This document shows positions 44,695 through 54,971 of a DNA stretch of 64,000 bases, piece by piece (positions within the stretch are counted from its first letter, which is position 1; each line of letters begins with the position of its first letter). The stretch lies in assembly GCA_936432065.2 (NCBI GenBank), contig OW386289.2, positions 89,153,736 through 89,217,735 of the forward strand. Direction: 5' to 3'. The position numbers and the translations under genes were made by a program. The DNA is from Rutpela maculata. Taxonomy: Eukaryota; Arthropoda; Insecta; Coleoptera; Cerambycidae. The notes beneath the pieces were generated by a model, which was not told where the DNA came from, did no database searches, and worked only from the letters and a program-made list of their open reading frames with translations.

Positions 44695-45412
44695 AGCCCG
44701 GGTCAGACTATAGTCTGACATAGGCTGTTTACTAGCCGCTAGTTAGCAGCCATCAAGTAGCGTAGTGTGAACACAGAAATAGCCGCTGGTGGCGTTAGCC
44801 GGCGAGTATTTAACGGCTGCTACTAAAGTTGGACATGTTTAACTTTTACCAGCAACTAGCCGATCACGTGATCCTTTCGTCTTTGCTGCCACCAGCCACT
44901 AGCCTAGTCTGACCAGTACAGCGCACCAACAGCGAGTAGTTATCACGTGGTGGTGTGAAATTATTGTGTTCTCTGTTAATGCATGTATGAAGACAGCAGA
45001 GCTAAAGTGGTCGGGAAAAGAAATTATACAATTTTTGAATATGTTTCAAAAGTATCCCTGTTTGTGGGATGTCCCATGTGAGGATTATTTAAAGAGAAAT
45101 GTAAAGGATGTATCATATTCTAAGTTATTAGAGGATTTAAAAGTTGCTGGACTAAGTGCAACGTTGGAATCCTTAAAAAAGAAAATAAAAAGTTTAAGCA
45201 TTTTTGAACTAAGTTCCCCCACTGCTATCCTTAACAATAATCTCAAATATTATTTGCGTGGACCCACAGACGACATGTTGATAACTGAGAACGTAGCTCT
45301 GCTACTTTAAGCCGCTGACAGCAGCGCAATGTGACCACATTGCCAGCCGTTGCTTGCTAATGCTACTACCAGCAAATAGCAGCCAGCGACTAGTAACCAG
45401 CCTAATCTGGCT
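44695..45412 (+). mobile_element. PIF/Harbinger-like element carrying a MADF gene
   Basis: 718 bp flanked by a TAA duplication (44692-44694, 45413-45415). Ends AGCCCGGGTCAGACTA and TAATCTGGCT; subterminal blocks ATAGGCTG.TTACTAG / CTAGTAACCAGCCTAAT and CCGCTAG.TAGCAGCC / AGCAGCCAGCGACTAG mirror each other. Subterminal CAGC/CTAGC motifs are repeated many times. TWA duplications and a separate Myb/SANT-like protein are known for PIF/Harbinger. The transposase gene is absent, but the accessory gene remains open. Confidence 0.72.
44987..45310 (+). CDS. MADF (Myb/SANT-like) domain protein, 107 aa, within a Harbinger-like element
   Basis: Start ATG 44987, stop TAA 45308-45310. Residues 8-66 form a MADF-type helical domain: WSGKEIIQFLNMFQKYPCLW at the start (the W...FI...YP.LW pattern), then DYLKRNVKDVSYSKLLEDLK and the third helix ATLESLKKKIKSL. 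MADF/Myb-SANT proteins are DNA-binding, and in PIF/Harbinger transposons such a protein helps the transposase reach the nucleus and bind the ends. After the domain comes a short tail (FELSSPTAILNNNLKYYLRG), probably frame remnant; the usual protein is longer. There is no stop or frame break in the domain, in contrast to every LINE frame in the window. It may be expressed from the element, or just be young. Confidence 0.6.
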   Translation: MKTAELKWSGKEIIQFLNMFQKYPCLWDVPCEDYLKRNVKDVSYSKLLEDLKVAGLSATLESLKKKIKSLSIFELSSPTAILNNNLKYYLRGPTDDMLITENVALLL

Positions 45413-47175
45413 TAACGTTCGGTCAGTCTTACGACGTACTAGTCCCCATGTAGGTCAAATATAGAAAAAAATGACAGCGACTCGCCTCCGAGCGACTTTT
45501 CGGCAAAATGGATTTTTGAGTCATTTATGCACAAGGCGGTTTTCTCTATAACTTTATTATTTGAAAAGCCCTGGATTTGGCTTTCCTACCGCTTTGTATT
45601 GACCATCCAACGCACTCGTCCAAATTATGAGTCATTGGGTGAATACAAACTTGTTTTATGCGAGAAACCGGCCTTGTCCATTTTCACTGATTTTTTGCCA
45701 ATATTTGCCTATAGGCGCTACGCGCCTTCGCTACATTTCTCGATTTTACCCTTTTTTATACGTAACATAGTTAATTCTATCGAATGATCTCCATAATGGC
45801 TGTATCTTCATGGACATTGTCTTTCGTGGAGAAATTAAAAAGTTAAAAAAAAAAATTAATTTCGTAAAAATTTGGTGTCTCTTCAAATTTTTACTTAGTT
45901 GTGCCTCATGTCTTAACGAACTCAGATCGGTCCATTTGTATTAGTTTACGACTCTGAAGTCTTTCAGACTTTTGACAATGTCCAAATGAATTTTTTTTTA
46001 CCTAAGTGGAATTTTTATTTTGCTTTCGACTTCAGGAGGTTCTACAACATTATCACTCCATATTTGTTAACAAAATGTGTTAATATGAAGATAAAATTTT
46101 AATCAGCGTAGAAACTTTTTTTTCTAAGGCCATAAACTGTGAAAATTTACAGGTGCGAATATAGCGAGTAATTTTTTTATCTTTCGATATAAATACAAAG
46201 TATATCGAGGACGTATGTAGAGAAAAGATGGAGCCAACTATTTTATTTTAAACTTTTTCTAGGATTAACAGGTTTCACGTAAATTGCAATTAAGTATATG
46301 GAACGCCCTGGACTGGCAACAGAGTACAAGACTGAACAAAGTTACTTATCTCTTGCATGCTGTATTACGTTTTATCTGCTCCTACAGCTACGGTTTATGA
46401 AATAAAGAATCAGATTGTACATTTCTTGAACAATTTATTTTGACAGTGACACTAAGTAATTTTTTTTTACTAAGAATGTCTGGTTGAAAACGCTTATTTA
46501 CCCAAGAGGTAAGTAACTTACTAACCTCCCGTCGTTAATAGCAACTAGCACTTTTCCGGTAAAATCAACTTACCTGCTTGAAAGCAATGTGACAATAATA
46601 TACTTACCATACTAGAAGCAGATAAAAGCTTTTATCTACAATCGACAAATAAAGTAAGCTTTCTTGTTCACATTTAACAAGCCAAAGTTGACGTTTCCCA
46701 AGGAGCTATGAATAATGTCACTTTAAGGCTTGTCTCTCATGACAACGAGCGGTAAAGTACTTTAACGCTAGCTGGCGTGCATCTGTCCTCACACGAGTTT
46801 GGTCAGATATTTGACAATGTATTTTTATGAAAAAATAATGCTCCAAAACTGTTGTTAATACAATAAAGAAAGTTGATGTAATAGTAACAAGTAATTACCT
46901 AATGTATTTATAAGAGAAATACGAACTGTATAATAATAAATAAAACTGAACTAAGTTAACAGAGATTGTGTTTTGTTTGTCTTTTTATTTTGATCACGTA
47001 TGCAAGGCACACCATGAAATGATGATAAATCCCCATTTCCGGACAAAATTAAACTTTTAGTTTCTGCTTTCCTTTTGATATTTTCAAATGACTGTAGATA
47101 AAATCATGTGTGTAATTCGACACAAAGTGTCATTGTCGCTCTCGAGTGTTTGTGTCAATTTACTCTCTCGAGGGA

Positions 47176-47505
47176 CAATGAGCTTTGCGCTCTTACTACA
47201 CAAATAGCAATTGTACTGGGAATGGACTAAATACAATTTTATATATATTTTATGTAACTATTTTGGTTACCTACATTTTATATTTATACTCTTAAGGAGT
47301 ATAATAACTAAATATTTAGTTACTTACATTTAATTTTCAACAATGAGCTTTGCGCTCTTACTACACAAATAGCAATTGTACTGGGGATGGACTAAATACA
47401 ATTTTATATGTATTTTATGTAACTATTTTGGTTACCTACATTTTATATTTATACTCTTAAGGAGTATAATACCTAAATATTTAGTTACTTACATTTAATT
47501 TTCAG
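47176..47505. repeat. Recent 165-bp tandem duplication
   Basis: Copies 47176-47340 and 47341-47505 start CAATGAGCTTTGCGCTCTTA and differ at only a few positions (GGGAATGG/GGGGATGG, ATATATTT/ATGTATTT, ATAACTAAA/ATACCTAAA). Each copy includes CTCTTAAGGAGTATAAT, an imperfect inverted pair. The junction is clean head-to-tail. Confidence 0.9.
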
Positions 47506-47724
47506 AGATAGTAGGTTTTAAGAGATAAGTAAATAGAATGATACAAAACATGCGATATAATTTTAAGTACAGTCCTGTACATACGTTTAATGTAATTATC
47601 GATATCTGAAATTTTTATTGCCGTAATCCTTTCGGGTATAGCCTGAGGCCGTCTTTTTGTCTATGACGGTACTATAATAAATTATGTAACAAGAAATTAC
47701 AATAAATTATGACTATTATGAGCA

Positions 47725-47880
47725 AAGCTCGAATCTCAGGTTGCAATTTCGCAATTATGAGGGGCGGGCTCGGGAGACGGGTTTGTAACAACGTTATTAC
47801 TTTGTATGTACGTATTTCTTGGGCAAAGATCACCATACTTTGTCAATGTGATGAAACTAAAACTTGGTGGAATATATACA
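47725..47880 (+). repeat. Dispersed repeat family C, copy 3
   Basis: CTCAGGTTGCAATTTCGCAA, GAGACGGGTTTGTAA, TTGTCAATGTGATGA and CTAAAACTTGGTG match the reverse complement of 32850-33020. It is followed by CAGAGCCGTTCCTAGCGGGG (47884), which looks like a solitary hAT-type end. Confidence 0.6.
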
Positions 47881-48183
47881 CAACCAGAGCCGTTCCTAGC
47901 GGGGGAAATTGTGTGTTCAATACGTAGGCGCCACATTTAGGGGGGCGCCAAAATGTGAAATAAAAAAAGATGATTTTAATTTATTAATTAGAAAAATTAA
48001 TAAATGCAAACGCATCTTAAGCCAAAAGTGTGAGCAAGGCTTAAGCAAAATGTTGTCATTGTCTTCCTATACCAAGATTTGTACACTATACGCATCTGAA
48101 TTTAAGATGTCAGCGCCAAAGCGGAGAACCCGTGAACTGATTAATGGGCCATTCTTCGTTTATGTCGCAAATTGCCTACCTAC

Positions 48184-49521
48184 CAGTGTTGCCAATTGCC
48201 GGAGAATTCTCCGCTTTTCGGAGAATTTGACTGCCTGCGGAGAATGCCTTTTTGACGGAGAATTGGCGGAGAATATAGGGTGACAGAATTTATAATTATT
48301 TCTTTATTTAAACAAATAACAAAATAATGTACCTCTCTGTTTTCTTGCAGTTTAGGAGTTTATGTAAATGATAACAGATGACGATATGTGCGTATTCAGT
48401 TATATTAAGGGTCAACAGAGGCCGGTTGTCGACCAATGATCTCAAGTAGTGAGCTCGATACTAGGTCCTTTCTTTGCATTCGAAGTGTAGTACTGAACTA
48501 CACTGAATTACCCAAAGTCGTTTCTTTGCAAAAATATGGTGTTACATACACTACACTTTACCATTCCTTTGCCTAGTGTAAGGTCCACTGGTCAGCACTG
48601 GTGTAGCTTATCTCCACCTGGTCGAAGGCAGGTGTAAATTGCACTGGACATGAGCAATAGAAATATTTGAATTAATAGGGTAGTTTCTGGACTTTTAGGT
48701 GAATTATGTTTTGTGTATTGGTGTAGGACAATTGAAGAAATTCAGTTCAAAATTGCAGGTTGGAAGATGACCCACAAGTAATTAATCTTCTAAGAAATGG
48801 TAACTATAAAAAATACCGTATAGGAATGTATTATTTACCTAATCTAACAATTTTTCTCAGATGATCAATTCACTGAGGAATTCTTCCAGAAAGCTTTCGA
48901 AAAAAATAACTTAGTAAAATTTCAATTTCAATTACACTTGTCCAATCCATTGCTTTTATCACACTCATGTACACTGAATTTTCAGCTGACTTTGAGTGTA
49001 GTGTAAAACACACTACACTCAAAAACAAAGGAAAGGACCTGCTATATTGGAGTGAGGACCGATAGGCTGGAGCTGGAAGAAGCTTTAGAGAGAAAAAGCC
49101 ATATTTGAAGGTTACCTGTCTCAGTTTCCTGAATAATTAGTTTACAAGTGAGAGGAAGCCAGAGTGCCTCCAAATTTAGCTTATCTCTAAAGTTTCTTTG
49201 AAAGGGAACAATAGGTTCCTAATTGTTCATACTCATTCCAGTATGTATATAGAGTGCACTAATCTCAAGCGTGGTCCAAACCTGGTTGTGCTGATTCTCA
49301 CAACCAGGTTTTATTAATTCCTTACTGATGAATTAAAATAACAATTTGTGCAAATTAGTAATAGACTAATGGATTACATATTGAGAAGCAAATAGAGATC
49401 AATATATTTTTTGTTGTATAGAAAATTTTGATATTTTAATTTTGGCGGAGAATTTCTTCGATTTGCGGAGAATTTTAAGGCACTAGGCGGAGAATTTTAG
49501 AAAGCTTTGTTGGCAACACTG
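48184..49521. mobile_element. Non-autonomous hAT element with subterminal repeats
   Basis: 1,338 bp starting CAGTGTTGCCAATTG and ending TTGGCAACACTG, with a perfect 8-bp duplication CTACCTAC (48176-48183 and 49522-49529). CGGAGAATT motifs cluster at both ends: five to six in the first 100 bp and three in the last 80 bp, the expected arrangement for transposase-binding sites. No transposase frame. The interior hosts another inverted-repeat element (48473-49040). Confidence 0.9.
48473..49040. mobile_element. MITE nested in the hAT element
   Basis: Ends AGGTCCTTTCTTTG (left) and CAAAGGAAAGGACCT (right), with inner pairs AGTGTAGT..TGAACTACACTGA and TGAGTGTAGTGTAAAACACACTACACTC. About 570 bp, non-coding; no clear target duplication. 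Confidence 0.6.
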
Positions 49522-49691
49522 CTACCTACAGGCTCAAGTTGGGTCTCCGCGTGTAACTGTAACTTTCCGCTATAGTAAAAATTGGTGCCGAGTTGGTAAC
49601 AAACGTAATGATTTTGTATTTATTTTCATTTTCTTTACTTAATCTCCATGGAAAATAATATGAATGTGAAAATCGTCTGTAAGGGAATAAC

Positions 49692-50426
49692 CTCCGATTA
49701 AAGAACTTATATCTAGATACATAATGGCATGAATTTTATGATCCCGAACGACTCCCATTCTAAGGCACTTCTTCCCATAAGTTGCTGATTGGCCCATCGG
49801 CGTATTCGCGGCCGCTCGTACACGATCGGCTTCAGTTCGATTATCATAATCTCAGTTGACAGTTCGGCCATTAATGTCAATAAATGTTTTTCGTGTTCTC
49901 CGACCAAAAACTGGCGAAAAAGTAATTTTATTTTAAGTTGTGATTTGCTTAATACCTAAATAATATTCTCTATTCATATTTACACAGTTTAGTGACAATA
50001 TATTTTGTGCAAATAAATAGTGAAGTGCTGTGCCGTTTGCAGAAAGCAGTTTAGAAAAGAAGAAAATCGATCGTTCCATAGTCGTAACATGATGAAGTTC
50101 AGTTTACAGTTATAAAGTAAATAGCAATTAAATTTTAATATCCTTTCAATACATATTTATCTTACTGTTTTATCTTACTGTAATATCGTATGCCTACATC
50201 ACGTTCTATAAAGAGCCGGTAATGCAGGAATTGCAATAATTCATTTTAATGAAAATATTTACCATTCTACACATTTTCTATACACACAACGCCACTGTTG
50301 CCTATGGGATGTGATGTTCATCTATCCATTTTAATGGACATATAATGTGACTATGTTAGGGGCAAACAAGGTATATAGTGAAAAGATAGCCTGTTATGTA
50401 TCTAGATATAAGTTCTTTAATCGGAG
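49692..50426. mobile_element. Non-autonomous element with 8-bp duplication and THAP-like remnant
   Basis: 735 bp with 34-bp near-perfect ends, CTCCGATTAAAGAACTTATA then TCTAGATACATAA, and an exact 8-bp duplication GGAATAAC (49684-49691, 50427-50434). The + strand at about 50027-50110 reads VKCCAVCRKQFRKEENRSFHS before a stop, resembling the start of a THAP zinc finger (C-x2-4-C then basic residues and SFH). THAP domains with 8-bp duplications are known for P-type transposons, but the TIR sequence does not decide between P and hAT. A 64-codon minus-strand frame (49713-49907) has no recognisable motif. Confidence 0.7.
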
Positions 50427-50569
50427 GGAATAACAGATTCTTCGAAGTTTGAATTTACTTCTATTTCATTCTATTATTTGTAAACAAGATATATTATTTT
50501 ATTTTACTAATGTGTCGGTAAATATCTTTTATTTACCGGCGTACTGGCGTACACGAACAGTCTTAAAAT

Positions 50570-50690
50570 CAGTTGTGTTTTTATACACGCTTCCAGTTTT
50601 ATAATTTACAAACCGAGAAAAGTAAAACTAAATAATGCATGTAAACAAAATATGTCCCTGGAATTGCAACCTGAGATATAAGCTCTGCTT
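50570..50690. repeat. Dispersed repeat family C, copy 4
   Basis: TATACACGCTTCCAGTTTTA and TGGAATTGCAACCTGAGATA in the order seen at 2270-2400. Confidence 0.6.
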
Positions 50691-50830
50691 GTAGCTCCCG
50701 AACTTCGGATAAAAGTGACCAAAGGACAAGGGTAGATAAGGGCCTTTTTCCGCCCATCGGCCATGTTGTATGTCATTATATTTTCCGAGTAGTATATGTC
50801 TTGACGAGTAATAAAAAACTGTTCTTTGGA

Positions 50831-50973
50831 ATAGTAGATTATTCAGTGAGCGTATAATGATGGCTATTATTCGCGGGGGTGATGTTTACGGCACGAGACG
50901 AAGGCGTGTCGTAAATCATCCGAGTGTGTAATAGCCATTATACGCGAACTGAATACTATAATTTATCCACGAC
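50831..50973. repeat. GC-cored hairpin element, copy 2
   Basis: 143 bp: ATAGTAGATTATTCAG / CTGAATACTATAATTTATCC at the ends; GCGTATAATGATGGCTATTA / TAATAGCCATTATACGCG and GATGTTTACG.CACGAGACGAA GGCGTGTCGTAAATCATC inside. Same length and outer motif as 33949-34092, but different inner arms. Confidence 0.78.
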
Positions 50974-51342
50974 TATCGCATATTTTAACTGTTTTAATCA
51001 TTTAAAACTGGAAAAAAAAGTGCATTTACAGTAAAACGTTGACGTGTTAAACGTTAAACGCGAAAATATGCACGAAAACATGGAAAAATGGATTCGCCGT
51101 TTCCTTATGAAAATTTCTAGTTCCTGATTGGTCAAAGGTGCGTTAGAATGAAAACAACTAGTTCCTGGTGGTTAAATATGTGTTAGAATTAGATTATGTT
51201 CATTATACGTTTGGTTGGAATAATGACTATCATTATTTGACAATTGTTAAATGTAGAATGCAATGATTATACGATGGTGGTGGATAAACATATTCTTATT
51301 CAATACATACCACAATATGTGGTTTTGAGCGCTGACACGTTT

Positions 51343-53582
51343 AAAGGGTCTAGCCGTACTTCCATGGCGAAACTGACCCTGATAGGAACCTATATCGTAA
51401 CCCATGTTATATTCTAGAGGGCGCTAATAGTAGTTGATCGAGTAGATATTAGCTCTATATCTTAGTTAATTGAGGAGCTATTTGAAAAAAAGTGTCCGGA
51501 GACGACTTTTTTTCAAAGCGATATATCTTAGTTAATTTTAAAGCTAGGAATATAAAACTAAATGACAGTGTTATGGTACACTTTACAGTTTATTTTATAG
51601 CATTTCCTATGGGCCAAGCCTAAATAAAAGTATTTAAAAAATGCAAAGAAAAATTTTGTCAATCGATTTCTATCAGATCTAATTGAATTACCACTTTGAA
51701 AAAAATATATAATAATTGTCTGTGTCTTACCTAACAGCATGCCAAATTTCATTAAAATCCAAGAGGTGCAACATATTGAAAAAAAATTTAAAGTAAGTGA
51801 ACCGCCACCTTACGACCACTATGTTGACGCTTTTAATTTGCATTACATTTCAATAATCATTGGAAAAGTTGCGTTTTGACAGCTCATACAAAGTATATCA
51901 ACGGTTGGTGGTGTCAACTAGCCTATTACAATGTTTTTTGATCTACTTTTATAGTGACTGTAGTCGGTCTCAGTTACGAATGCAGTTGTTTTCGTTATGA
52001 GCGGAGCACAGTTTACACATGATATAGGAATTCCCAAGTAAGTGGAATCCCCCATGGTCGACTCAAGCTAGTTGGTACATAAAATAAAAATTAACGGTTT
52101 AAATAGGGTTTTCTTTGGCATTTGGTTCTTTTATAAATACATTGAAATTATTTAATTCATATTGCAACATATTTTGTTTAGATTAATGAAAGCTCATTAT
52201 AGATGTAAATCCTCTAAAAATGTCAAGTGTTATAAGAAATAGGTAAACCTACTACTTGCTTGTGCTCGATATCAGGCGAGTTGTTCTTGTCTCTGCCGTT
52301 CTGAACTCTTTGATCTCTCTCGCGCAGCGCACATCGCACATCGAAGTTTATTTTATTGTTTTATGATATTTATGAATATTAAGTTGTTGATTTCATCACT
52401 CTCATTTAAGAGCATGGTTCTCTTTAATTTTATTGTGCGATGTGCGAGGGGCGTCGATATCGCCACTCTCATTTAAAATAATGGTTTATTTAATTTCAGT
52501 GTGGGATGTGCGAAGTGCGGTGCTATGTGCGTTGTGCGATGCACTGACGCGACGTGACGACGTGGTCATGCACTTACACGGAGGTTATGATATTTGTATA
52601 CACTCTTTAGGCAGGTATATGAGAGAGATCAAAGATACAGTTCAGAACGGCAGAGACAAGAACAGCTCGCCTGATATCGAGCACAAGCAAGTAGTAGGTT
52701 TACCCATTTCTTATAACACTGACATTTTTAGAGGATTTACATCTATAATGAGCTTTTATTACTCTAAATAAAATATGTTGCAATATGAGTTAAATAATTT
52801 CAATGTATTCAATTTCAATGTATAAAAGAAAAGTATTTTATGTACCAACTGGCTTGAGTCAGCCATGGAGGGATTCCACTTACTTGGGAATTTCCATATC
52901 CTGTGTAAATTGTGCTCCTCTCATAACGTAAACAACTGCATTCTTAACTGAGACCGACTATTTATAGTCACTATAAAAGTAGATCAAAAAAACATTGTAA
53001 TATTCTAGTTGACACCACCAACCGTTGATATACTTATTATGAGCTGTCAAAACGAAACTTTTCCAAAGATTAATGAAATGTAATGCAAATTAGAAGCGTC
53101 AACATAATGGTTGTTTAAGGTGGTCCACTTACTTAAAATTTTTTTTCGACATGTTGCACCTCTTGGATTTTAATGAAACTTGGCAAGTTGTTAGGCAAGA
53201 CATAGACAATTATTATATATTTTTTTCAAAGTGGTAATTCTATTAGATCGGATAGAAATCGATTGACAAAATTTTTCTTTGCATTTTTTAAATACTTTTA
53301 TTTAGGCTTGGCCCATAGGAAATGCTATAAAATAAGCTGTAAAGTGTACCATAACACTGCCATTTAGTTTTCTTTCTCTAGCTTTAAAATTAACTAAGAT
53401 ATATCGCTTTGAAAAATAGTCGTCTCCGGACACTCTTTTTCAAATAGCTCCTCAATTAACTAAGATATAGAGCTAATATCTACTATATCAACTACTATTA
53501 GCGCCCTCTACAATATAACATAGGTTACGATATAGGTTTCTATCGGGGGCAGTTTCGCCATGGAAGTACGGCTAGACCCTTT
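51343..53582. mobile_element. 2.24-kb foldback with about 970-bp arms
   Basis: The left arm (51343-52320) and right arm (52618-53582) are reverse complements at about 93%. The ends are AAAGGGTCTAGCCGTACTTC / GAAGTACGGCTAGACCCTTT, and the inner edges are ACAAG.ACAGCTCGCCTGATA-type blocks (CTCGATATCAGGCGAGTTGT / GCTCGCCTGATATCGAGCAC). The loop of about 300 bp is rich in GTGCGATGTGCG motifs. Frames at 52433-52771 and 51558-51752 have no motif and fall in loop or arm. No target duplication is evident (ACACGTTT versus GCACGCAA). Confidence 0.85.
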
Positions 53583-54156
53583 GCACGCAACGTCGATACT
53601 ACTACGACTCCCGCTGAAAAGATTTTGTTTTTTATACATTGAAGCGCTTGATGAAACAATATAAATTACCATTATTTAAAAGCTTAAATTCTTAACAATG
53701 AAATGAGGTATAGTTTATCTTGTTTCATCGAGGGCATCTAACTGAAATATACATTAAAAGTTCGGAAAAAGGTCAAAAATTGCTAAAAAACTGCAAACAT
53801 GCCCACTTTGAAATGATATTACTATGACCTACTGTTGTTTTTCAAATGTAAAACATATAGAAACATAAATATCATATGTTCAACTATAAATAAATAACGC
53901 TTAATGACTTTAAGGAGAACTTTTCTTTTTTATGAAATTAGTGGGCGAAAATTATATAGCTTATCTACCCTTGTCCTTTCCCATTTCACCTTAACCATCA
54001 ACAACAATCGAGTTCGTCCAGTTCTTAATACTGAATACCTTGGTTTTAAACTGGATAATAAACTAAACTTAGGATTTTACAAAGTCAGAGGGAAATATGC
54101 GTTTATTTTCGATTTATTATAAATAATTAAAAAATCAAACATAGTATGATCTTTAA

Positions 54157-54543
54157 CACGTTGCCATCTCGGTCTATATGACCGAGGTTTTTATTGTCTA
54201 TGAGGCCAATTTGGTCCATAAGACCAAGTACTTATATTTGCCCTGTGGACCGACTCGGTCTATAAGACCGAGTCATGTTTTTGGGATTTCTGGATCTTCT
54301 GGATCTTTTCGAGACCTCGGAATCCCCCAGAGACTCGGTCCAGCACACTTCTATCGTTATAAATAGACCGAGATGGCGTTGTAAAGGACCGATACCTTTT
54401 TTGGCGTTTTTTTGGCAGTTTTTTGTGTGTCAATTCATAGTGTATGGCTTCATGGCCTGGGGAGATATTTTATTTGGTTAAACCGTTGCTACCGGTTGGC
54501 GCCTTATGAGAAATTTGTCTTAACCCGTATGGCAATCAACGTG
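54157..54543. mobile_element. piggyBac-like MITE with internal hairpin array
   Basis: 387 bp between TTAA sites (54153-54156, 54544-54547), with ends CACGTTGCCATCTCGG and CAACGTG. TTAA duplications mark piggyBac. The left half carries a series of small hairpins: CTCGGTCTATATGACCGAG, TTGGTCCATAAGACCAA, GACTCGGTCTATAAGACCGA GTC, then half-sites GACTCGGTCC and ATAGACCGAG. Non-coding. Confidence 0.7.
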
Positions 54544-54592
54544 TTAAAACTGTTTTAAATAATTGCCATTGTTCTAACGAATGCAACTATTC

Positions 54593-54971
54593 AAGGTGTC
54601 CCAAAATATCCGCATTCCCCTTAATGTGCTGATTCTACATGCAAATATAATAAGAAAACTTCATATAATTTTTTTCCGAAAATGCTTCCTAAAGGAGCTA
54701 GGGCCCTCTGAATATGGGGCCTAAATGTGGATTTTTATTGATTATCTCGGAAATGCTTTGCTGTACAAATGTAAGCGGGTATTTTGAATAGAGTTTCATA
54801 AAGTTGTCTGGAAGTATTTCCGAGATAATCAATAAAAACCTACATTTAGGCTCCATATTCAGCTCCTTTAGGAAGCATTTTCGGAAAAAAAAATTATATG
54901 AAGTTTTCTTATTATATTTGCATGTAGAATCAGAGCACGTTAAGGGGAATGCGTGTATTTTGGGACACCTT
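54593..54971. mobile_element. MITE with AAGGTGTCCC ends
   Basis: 379 bp: AAGGTGTCCCAAAATATCCG / TATTTTGGGACACCTT, ATTCCCCTTAA / TTAAGGGGAAT, GATTCTACATGCAAATATAA / TTATATTTGCATGTAGAATC, and TTTTATTGATTATCTCGGAA / TTCCGAGATAATCAATAAAA. Arms are about 170 bp. It shares the GATTCTACATG block with the MITE at 14112-14600. Confidence 0.85.

Noticed and set aside
47884..47950. Full hAT element starting CAGAGCCGTTCCTAGCGGGG
   Set aside because: No matching right end or duplication was found; only a solitary end can be stated.
47909..48283. 124-codon plus-strand frame
   Set aside because: Crosses the boundary of a hAT element at 48184, so it cannot be one ancestral gene.
52433..52771. 112-codon frame in the loop of the 51.3-kb foldback
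   Set aside because: Lies across loop and arm of a non-coding inverted repeat; no motif.
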